From positions 9,317-47,969 of the forward strand of contig PXRT01000009.1 of NCBI GenBank assembly GCA_003020925.1: a stretch of 38,653 nucleotides of DNA, read 5' to 3'. Numbering within the stretch: the first letter of the stretch is position 1; every line of letters begins with the position of its first letter. Shown piece by piece: positions 32,848 through 38,653 of the stretch. Under the pieces are notes generated by a model. The model was not told where the DNA came from, ran no database searches, and saw nothing but the letters and a program-made list of their open reading frames with translations. Both the position numbers and the translations under genes were made by a program. This stretch comes from Halobacteriales archaeon QS_6_64_34. GTDB lineage: Archaea > Halobacteriota > Halobacteria > Halobacteriales > Haloarculaceae.

Positions 32848-35461
32848 ACTCGAAGCGGGCGCCGCCGTCGTCACTCTCGGTCACCCGTACCGTCCAGCCG
32901 TGGGCAGTCGCGATGTCTTCGACGATTGCGAGACCAAATCCGGTGCCGTCTTTGGCCGTGGTGTAGCCCCGTTCGAACACCTTCTGTCGGTCCTCGGCCG
33001 GGATGCCGGGACCGTCGTCGGCGGCGTAGAACCCGGTGGTTGTATCGTCGGCTTCCGGTAGCGTCCCGACGGTCACCGTCAGGTCTCGCCCGGCCGACCG
33101 GTCGGGTGGCCGACGGGAGCGAGCGTCGTAGGTGTCGCTGTGCCGGTAGACCCCGTGTTCCACGCTGTTTCGAAACAGGTTCTCGAGTAGCTCACGCAGC
33201 CGGTCGGGGTCCGCGTCGATGGTTACGGTCCCGGCCAGTTCCAGCGTCGCGCCGACGGTATCGACGTTGGCCCACGCCCCTTCGGCAGCCGTCGCGATGT
33301 CCACTCGCTCAACGCTCCCGACGGAGTCGCCCTGCCTGGCCAGCGTCAACAGGTCCTCGATGAGCTGTTCCATCCGGTCGGCGGCTCCGGCGGCGGTGTC
33401 GAGATGGGACACGTCACCGGTCTCCTGGGCCAGCGAGAGCCGTCCCTGAACGACGTTGAGCGGGTTCCGGAGGTCGTGGCTGACGACGGAGGCGAACTCC
33501 GAGAGGCGCTCCTCGCGGGCCTTGCGCTCGTGGATGTCCCGGATGACGCCGGCAGTGCCCGAAAAGCCGTCGTCACTCGGGAGGACGGCGAGGTTGTTCT
33601 CCGAGGGAATCCGCTCGCCCCATTTGGTCACGACGTCCATCTCCAGGGTTCCGGTGTCGGTGTCGGGGTCCGAGAGGAGCTCCCCGATGAGCCGGTCACC
33701 GCGTGCGACATCCTCGTCGGTCATGATGATGCCGATATGCTCGCCGACAAGCTCCTCGGGGGTGTAGCCGGTCATCGGCTCGATGGCCTCGTTGACGAAG
33801 GTGAAGGTCCCGTCCTCGTCGAGGGTGTACACCGGGTCGCCGACGGCCTCGACGATGGTCTCGTACCGGCCCAGTTCCCGGTTGCGCTGTTTCCGGTCGG
33901 TGACGTCACGCATCACGCCGACTGAGCCGGTAAACGTCCCGTCGGCATCGACCAGCGGCGCAATCTTGTTCTCGGTGACCGTCCGCTCGCCGTCGGCGTC
34001 GACGGTTCGCATCTCCACTGTCTCCCACGTCCGGTCGGGCGACACCAGGAGGTCGAGGAGCACCTCGGTCACCCGTTCGACGTCCTCGGTCGGCATGAAC
34101 CGCTCGGGGTCGGCGCCGACGATGTCGACACGCTCGTACCCCAGGTGGTCGACCATCGCGTCGTTTGCCATCTGTATCGTCCCGTCGGCGTCGAGGACGT
34201 ACATCGGGTCGCTGACGTTCTCGACGAGCGTCTGGTACTGTTCGAGGGTCCGTTCGCGCTCACGCTGGGTGGTGATATTGCGGGCGATGCCGGCGATGCC
34301 GAGCAGGTCGCCGTCGCCGTCTTCGATGAGCGACCCCCGGAACTCGTGGCGGATGCGCTCGCCGTCGGCCGTTAGGAGTGGCACTTCGAGGGTGGACTGG
34401 CCGGTCTGGACGGTCCGCTCGATGACATCCCTGACCTCGTCGTGGAACGTCTCGGGGATGAGGTCGAAGGCCGTCATAGTCGAGAGCGCCTCGTCGCTAT
34501 AGCCCAGTACCTCCGTCGCGGTGTCGTTCCAGCGCAACAGCTCCCCGTCGAGGTTGATAAGGTAGAAGACGTCGTCGAGGGTGTCGACGAGTGTCTCGGT
34601 GAACTCCCGCTCGCGTTCGAGTTCCCGCTCGCGTTCCTTTCGGGCCGTGATATCCGTGATGAACCCCTCCAGGATTTCGACGTCGTCGGTGTCGACGGAC
34701 CCGCCGGACCCGTCTGCTCGTGAGGTCGGCGACCTCACGCTGCCGACGACCCGCCCCTGCTCCCAGAGCCATCGCACCTCGCCGTCAGCCGTGGTAACCC
34801 GGTAGCTCACTTCGAACGGGTCGCCGGCGCTGACGCTCGCCTGAACCTGCGAGTCGATTCGGTCGGCGTCCTCGTCGTCGATGAGCGACTCCCACAGCAC
34901 CTCGCCGGACTCGATTGTCTCGGCGTCGTAGCCGACCAGTTCCTCGGCCCCGTCGCTGACGAACTCCATCGGCCAGCCGGCCTCGTTTCGCGCCCGGTAC
35001 ACCATTCCGGGGAGGTTCGAGATGAGCGTCGAAAGCTGGCGTTCGGACTCCTCCAGTGCGGACTTGGCCCGGCTCTCACCGACCGCCCGCCTGATACGGT
35101 TCGCCAGGACGGTGTACTGGTCGGTGCCGACGTCCTTCTGGAGATACTCCGTGACACCGGCGCTGATGGCGTCGCTCGCTATCTCCTCGTTGCCCTTCCC
35201 GGTAAAGAGGATGAAAGGCAGTTGCCCGAACTCCTCGCGGACGGCCTTCAGAAACTCCAGCCCGTCCATCCCCGGCATGTCGTGGTCGCTGACGACGCAA
35301 TCTATCGGTTCGGCGCGGAGCCAGTCCAGCCCCGCCTCGGCCGAGAACTCCGTCACCACGTCCAGTCCGTCGTCGGTCCGTTCGAGATGCATGGCGGCGA
35401 CCTCCGCGAACTCGCGCTCGTCGTCGACGTGGAGCACGCGAACGTCGCCATCGCTACTCAT
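32822..35461 (-). CDS. hybrid sensor kinase: N-terminal receiver, four PAS domains, histidine kinase
   Basis: This 879-aa soluble protein has an N-terminal receiver (VRVLHVDDEREF, D59 in VVSDHDMPGMDG, K109 in EYLQKDVG). Four PAS domains follow at about 145-275, 285-405, 406-525 and 530-650, each ending with an [I/V]xRDI-type strand. The HisKA domain holds H662 in VVSHDLRNPLNVV, and the HATPase has NLFRNSVEHG, DDGPGIP and GTGFGLAIV. The receiver-first order is common in haloarchaeal sensor kinases. No membrane helix is seen, so it senses cytoplasmic cues (redox, light or ligand, not known). Its last 26 bp overlap the convergent VTT gene. A 39-aa zinc protein is encoded 57 bp upstream on the same strand. 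Confidence 0.92.
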   Translation of the reverse strand: MSSDGDVRVLHVDDEREFAEVAAMHLERTDDGLDVVTEFSAEAGLDWLRAEPIDCVVSDHDMPGMDGLEFLKAVREEFGQLPFILFTGKGNEEIASDAISAGVTEYLQKDVGTDQYTVLANRIRRAVGESRAKSALEESERQLSTLISNLPGMVYRARNEAGWPMEFVSDGAEELVGYDAETIESGEVLWESLIDDEDADRIDSQVQASVSAGDPFEVSYRVTTADGEVRWLWEQGRVVGSVRSPTSRADGSGGSVDTDDVEILEGFITDITARKERERELEREREFTETLVDTLDDVFYLINLDGELLRWNDTATEVLGYSDEALSTMTAFDLIPETFHDEVRDVIERTVQTGQSTLEVPLLTADGERIRHEFRGSLIEDGDGDLLGIAGIARNITTQRERERTLEQYQTLVENVSDPMYVLDADGTIQMANDAMVDHLGYERVDIVGADPERFMPTEDVERVTEVLLDLLVSPDRTWETVEMRTVDADGERTVTENKIAPLVDADGTFTGSVGVMRDVTDRKQRNRELGRYETIVEAVGDPVYTLDEDGTFTFVNEAIEPMTGYTPEELVGEHIGIIMTDEDVARGDRLIGELLSDPDTDTGTLEMDVVTKWGERIPSENNLAVLPSDDGFSGTAGVIRDIHERKAREERLSEFASVVSHDLRNPLNVVQGRLSLAQETGDVSHLDTAAGAADRMEQLIEDLLTLARQGDSVGSVERVDIATAAEGAWANVDTVGATLELAGTVTIDADPDRLRELLENLFRNSVEHGVYRHSDTYDARSRRPPDRSAGRDLTVTVGTLPEADDTTTGFYAADDGPGIPAEDRQKVFERGYTTAKDGTGFGLAIVEDIATAHGWTVRVTESDDGGARFEFTTSRADR

Positions 35462-35518
35462 TGCATGATACTACGTGTCCATCCTCATAAATCCGTCAGC
35501 AGACGGACTGCCGGAACA

Positions 35519-35638
35519 TCAGTAGAACGTATCGGCACAGTCATAGACGACGCCGTGTTCCGGACAGACGTACTTGCAGTGACGGTGATACATCGACCGG
35601 TCACAGCGGGGGCAGGGACGGCCGGCGTCGTCGGACAT
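35519..35638 (-). CDS. HVO_2523 family zinc finger microprotein
   Basis: A 39-aa ORF encodes MSDDAGRPCPRCDRSMYHR, then HCKYVCPEHGVVYDCADTFY. It has two CxxC-like pairs (CPRC, then HCKYVCPEHG) plus further Cys and His, a compact zinc-binding microprotein. This matches the haloarchaeal HVO_2523 family of small zinc finger proteins. Such genes are often missed because of size. It sits just upstream of, and in the same direction as, the large hybrid kinase, and is divergent from the oxidoreductase at 35735. Function unknown; small zinc proteins in haloarchaea have been linked to motility and biofilm traits in general. Confidence 0.8.
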   Translation of the reverse strand: MSDDAGRPCPRCDRSMYHRHCKYVCPEHGVVYDCADTFY

Positions 35639-35734
35639 ACGGGCCTAAACAAGCCGTTCACATATCGCTCTTTGGGACGAAATTGGAACAGTGTTGGAAA
35701 AACACCTTTTGAGGTCGTTCGGGAACGAGTGTGT

Positions 35735-37249
35735 ATGAACGACGCGCTGCTCGACAGCCGGGGCGGGCAACTGCTGGTCGGCCTCGCCGCCGGGGCCGCC
35801 GGTGTCGCCGGCTCCTACGCCGCGAGCGGATTCAACCCGACGTTCGTCGTATCGCCAATCGACCGGGCGCTCTCGCGAAACATGCCCGACGCGGTGGTCT
35901 CTTTCGCCATCGAAAACCTCGGAAGCGTCGGCCAACAGCTGAACCTCCTGACTGCCGTTGCCCTCACGTGGCTGGTGTTTGGCGCCGGCGTAACTGGCAC
36001 AATCGTCGCCGGGCGGGCGGCCAACAACCGCCTGCTCCCGGCCGTCGGGACGGCGGTGTGGACCTGGCTCGTCACTGCCGGTGTCACCGGGGCGTTCGTC
36101 CTTTCGCTGGGGCCGGTCGTCCCGGCGGTCGCCGTCGTCGCGCTCGCTCAGGCGTTCGACGCCTACCGTGGCACTACGGACCCGATTTCCTCGAAGCGTC
36201 GCCGCGCCCTCTCGACGGTCGGCGTCGCGCTGGGCGCCACCGCAGTCGGTGTGACTGTCGGCCAGCGCCGGTCCTCAATGGGCGAGAAGGCGCCCCTCGA
36301 GGCACAGGGCGTAGACGAGGCGGACGTCCAGACGAAACTGGACATCGCCGGGAGCAACTCCTTCGATATCGACGGTATCGAACCGCTGGTGAGCCGGAGC
36401 TTCTTCGAGGTCGACATCAACTCCATCGACCCCAACCCCAGCGCCGACGACTACACGCTGTCGATAACCGGCGCCGTCGAATCGGAGACGACACTCAGCT
36501 ACGACGAACTCCAGGAGATGGACGCCGTCAACAGGTTCTCGACGCTTCGCTGTGTCGGCGACCAGCTTAACGGCGACAAGATAGACACCGCCCTCTGGAG
36601 CGGCGTCTCGCTCCAGGACCTGGTCGAAAAAGCGGGCCCCCAGAGTGACTGTGACTGTGTTCTGCTCAAGGCCGAGGACGGCTACGAGGTGGAGTTCCCC
36701 ATGGAGGCGTTCAATCGCGGCCTCGCCGTCTACGGCATGAACGGCACCCAGCTTCCCCGGGGACATGGCTACCCCGTCCGCGCCGTGATTCCGGGCCACT
36801 GGGGCGAGGTGAACACGAAGTGGCTCACCGAAATCGAGCTGCTGAACCGCGAGGTCGACGGCTACTGGGAAGAGCGCGGCTGGGAGGGGACCGGGCCGGT
36901 CAAACCCACCGCGACGCTGAAACACGACACGATGCTCGACGACGGCCGCCGCCGGCTGGCCGGCCACGCCTACGCCGGCCTCCGGGGCGTCTCGGCCGTC
37001 GAGGTCTCGACCGACGGCGGCTCCTCGTGGTCCGAGGCGGCGCTCTCGGACCCGCTGCCCGCCGCCGAGGGCGAGGGCCGAGCGGAGGACGCCTGGCGAC
37101 AGTGGCGATACAGCTACGACCCGCCCGGCTCCACGCACACCGCAGTGGTCCGGATGGTCGACCGCGACGGCAACGTCCAGACCAGCGAGGAGACCGACCC
37201 CGCGCCGACCGGCCCATCCGGGTGGGTCTCCAGAGAATTCGAGTCGTAG
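35735..37249 (+). CDS. membrane-anchored molybdopterin-dependent oxidoreductase (sulfite oxidase family)
   Basis: This 504-aa protein has an N-terminal membrane part (four helices within about residues 10-150) and a C-terminal soluble domain (about 215-500). The soluble part holds the molybdopterin fold: FEVDINSIDP, YDELQEMDAVNRFSTLRCVGD with molybdenum-ligand C273, GVSLQDLVEKAG, YPVRAVIPGHWGEVNTKWL, and the C-terminal Mo-co dimerisation (Ig-like) domain (GVSAVEVSTDGGSSWSEA). It resembles haloarchaeal sulfite-oxidase-like proteins with an N-terminal membrane domain. The substrate (sulfite or other oxo compound) is not fixed by sequence. The ATG at 35735 is chosen because the long frame upstream is antisense to the kinase. 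Confidence 0.88.
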   Translation: MNDALLDSRGGQLLVGLAAGAAGVAGSYAASGFNPTFVVSPIDRALSRNMPDAVVSFAIENLGSVGQQLNLLTAVALTWLVFGAGVTGTIVAGRAANNRLLPAVGTAVWTWLVTAGVTGAFVLSLGPVVPAVAVVALAQAFDAYRGTTDPISSKRRRALSTVGVALGATAVGVTVGQRRSSMGEKAPLEAQGVDEADVQTKLDIAGSNSFDIDGIEPLVSRSFFEVDINSIDPNPSADDYTLSITGAVESETTLSYDELQEMDAVNRFSTLRCVGDQLNGDKIDTALWSGVSLQDLVEKAGPQSDCDCVLLKAEDGYEVEFPMEAFNRGLAVYGMNGTQLPRGHGYPVRAVIPGHWGEVNTKWLTEIELLNREVDGYWEERGWEGTGPVKPTATLKHDTMLDDGRRRLAGHAYAGLRGVSAVEVSTDGGSSWSEAALSDPLPAAEGEGRAEDAWRQWRYSYDPPGSTHTAVVRMVDRDGNVQTSEETDPAPTGPSGWVSREFES

Positions 37250-37370
37250 TTGCGGTTGTTTCCGGTTCTTCTATGAGTGATGTGCATACCGCAGACAGCA
37301 AGTAACAGCATCAAATCCCACGACACCCCAAACCAGAAACACCCATCCGACTCGATGCCAATCTCGACGT

Positions 37371-37661
37371 ATGCCCAGAGAGATAACGGGCGAGGTCATC
37401 CACGTCGTCGAGCCCGGCGAACAGGCCGAGTACGAACTCGACGAGACCGTGGCGGGGCTCGCCGACTCGCGCTATCTCCTCGTCTGCCGCGAGGGCGGCG
37501 TCCCCTCCGTTTTCGAACGGGTCGTCGCCTTCTTCAAACGCGAGCCAATCAGGCCGGTGACGCTGGTCGCCGACGAAGGGTTCGAGGAGGGTGTCGAAAT
37601 CGAGGCGACAGTCGACTTCACGACTGTCGACGGCGTCTACGAAGTCATCGAAATAGAATAG
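37371..37661 (+). CDS. conserved haloarchaeal small protein
   Basis: This 96-aa acidic protein starts MPREITGEVIHVVEPGEQAEYELDE. Strand-rich central part (SRYLLVCREGGVPSVFERVVAFFKREPIRPVTLVADEG) and a C-terminal strand pair (VEIEATVDFTTVDGVYEVIEI) suggest a small beta-barrel/OB-like fold. It may belong to the haloarchaeal DUF7526 group, but I am not certain. It lies between the oxidoreductase and the convergent ribonucleotide reductase gene, with no clear functional link. Confidence 0.65.
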   Translation: MPREITGEVIHVVEPGEQAEYELDETVAGLADSRYLLVCREGGVPSVFERVVAFFKREPIRPVTLVADEGFEEGVEIEATVDFTTVDGVYEVIEIE

Positions 37662-37729
37662 CGGGCGGGCAGCGAAATCCGGCTCCGGTGTCACACGCTC
37701 CAGTGGCCGCAAGTCAGTTGCTCAGCGGT

Positions 37730-38653
37730 TCAGCACTCGGACCAGCCACAGGACTCGCAGGTCTTACAGCCCTCCGAGTAGTACAGCGACATCGAGCTAC
37801 ACTCGGGACACTCCGGGCTCTCGCCGGCGTCGATGAGGTCCTGCTGTGCGCTCTCGGCGGCGTCGCCGGCCGCCGGACCAGCGTCGGCCTGCGGGCCGGC
37901 GTCCGTCTGTGTGTCCGCATCGGCAGCCTGCGGTCCGCCGTCCGTCTGGTGGGAGGTGTTCGCCCGTTTCTCATCTTCGGCGGTCTCCTCTAAGGTGGCC
38001 TGCTGCGGGTAGGCCTTGTCGACGTCGCCGTCGAGATACCGACGCAGGGCGGTGCCGATGGCGTCCGGGATGGACTGAATCTGCTCGCCCTTGTCCCAGG
38101 CGACCTTCGGCGACCGGATGCCCTGTAGCTCGTCGGCTATCTCCTCGGGGTCGACGCCCGAGCGCAGCGCCGTCGAGATGGTCTTGGCCAGCGCCTCGGT
38201 GAAGGAGGCGGTAAAGCCACCGGAGTTTCCGATGTTGGCAAAGAGCTCGAAGGGGCGCTCGGCCTCGGGGTCCTCGTTGATGTTGACGTACAGCTTCCCG
38301 TAGCCGGTGTCGATGCGCTGGGTGACCCCGTGCAGGACGTCCGGACGGGAGCGCTTGCGGGCGAACTCCGACTCCTCGCCGTCGGCGGCCGATAGCATCC
38401 CCTGGACGGAGTCGTCCAGTGCGGCCTGGACCGCCTCGTCCTCGAGGAAGCCCTCGATACCGCCGAACATCTCCTCCAGTTGGGCGACCAGTTCCTCGGT
38501 ATCCATGTCCGAGAACTCGGTGTTCTGGGCCCGCGTCGTCAGCACCTGCTTGCTGCGGGTGCCGTCGCGGTAGTAGGTGACGCCCTTGCCGCCGTGGTCG
38601 TAGATGTATTGGAACACCTCGGCGGCGTCCTCGATGGTCGAGTCGTTGGGGGC
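37730..38653 (-). CDS. nrdJ: adenosylcobalamin-dependent ribonucleotide reductase (class II), C-terminal part
   Basis: The frame enters the window at 38653 and ends at 37730; about 307 residues are visible. Near the edge is the GGKGVTYYRDGTRSKQVL motif of the catalytic domain end. A long TSCPD-type domain follows (LYVNINEDPEAERPFELFANIGNSGGFTASFTEALAKTIS...). After a low-complexity Gln/Asp/Ala linker (about 80 residues, typical of haloarchaea) comes a zinc ribbon: CPECSSMSLYYSEGCKTCESCGWSEC, including the C-terminal cysteines that recycle the active-site thiols. It converts ribonucleoside diphosphates or triphosphates to deoxy forms using cobalamin. Start lies outside the window. Confidence 0.93.
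   Translation of the reverse strand, partial: APNDSTIEDAAEVFQYIYDHGGKGVTYYRDGTRSKQVLTTRAQNTEFSDMDTEELVAQLEEMFGGIEGFLEDEAVQAALDDSVQGMLSAADGEESEFARKRSRPDVLHGVTQRIDTGYGKLYVNINEDPEAERPFELFANIGNSGGFTASFTEALAKTISTALRSGVDPEEIADELQGIRSPKVAWDKGEQIQSIPDAIGTALRRYLDGDVDKAYPQQATLEETAEDEKRANTSHQTDGGPQAADADTQTDAGPQADAGPAAGDAAESAQQDLIDAGESPECPECSSMSLYYSEGCKTCESCGWSEC

Noticed and set aside
32925..34502. Plus-strand ORFs antisense to the hybrid kinase (for example 33783-34502)
   Set aside because: Ser/Arg-rich complements of PAS-domain coding sequence; no independent evidence.

Overview
The window is chromosomal DNA of a halophilic archaeon (class Halobacteria). The signs are GC-rich coding sequence with strong third-position G/C bias, very acidic proteins, many haloarchaea-restricted families (CARF regulator HFX_2341, DUF2150, DUF5830, DUF1405, HalX response regulator, HVO_2523 zinc protein) and archaeal housekeeping genes (RfcL, archaeal HMG-CoA synthase, half-size heme A synthase, class II ribonucleotide reductase). 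Many genes have a TATA-like box ending about 20-25 bp before the start codon, the spacing expected for leaderless mRNAs. Genus is not determinable with confidence; a Haloarcula-like relative is my guess.

Layout. 1-2370: a 5'-broken gene fragment, an orphan CARF-wHTH regulator, and a DUF3311/sodium:solute symporter pair whose symporter is a pseudogene with two internal deletions. 2167-9213: a possible valine-rich leader peptide, valS, a membrane protein, DUF1405 protein, pdxS and an MscS channel. 9210-13170: a tiny membrane protein, a DUF2150 protein, and two type IV pilin-like secreted proteins, one a long protein whose AT-richer C-terminal half carries calcium-loop (FG-GAP-like) repeats. 13259-14596: HMG-CoA synthase, first step of the mevalonate route to archaeal lipids.

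14650-17930 is a lower-GC accessory island: a membrane histidine kinase and a solo IS1341-type TnpB element with hairpin ends. 17954-24916: HTH regulator plus pilin pair, rfcL, ctaA, malic enzyme (maeB), a small membrane protein and RNase HI. 24964-25147 is a MITE-like nested inverted repeat. 25205-28398: two small hypothetical genes, a HalX response regulator, an 82-bp cruciform element, a zinc alcohol dehydrogenase and an NTF2-like protein. 28514-32847: a Tat-exported protein with seven propeller-type repeats, a tRNA-3'-half-like structured sequence, a PH-like/coiled-coil protein, DUF5830, a relic ORF and a TVP38/DedA-type membrane protein. 32822-38653: a receiver + four-PAS histidine kinase, a 39-aa zinc microprotein, a membrane-anchored molybdopterin oxidoreductase, a small conserved protein and the C-terminal part of class II ribonucleotide reductase (cut by the window edge).

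Functionally this is a mix of core metabolism/replication genes and cell-surface or signalling genes. I see no CRISPR array, rRNA or complete tRNA. The most interesting unexplained signals are the valine-codon-rich mini-ORF before valS, the cruciform element at 26791-26872, the tRNA-like structured segment at 30297-30390, and the chimeric pilin-like protein.
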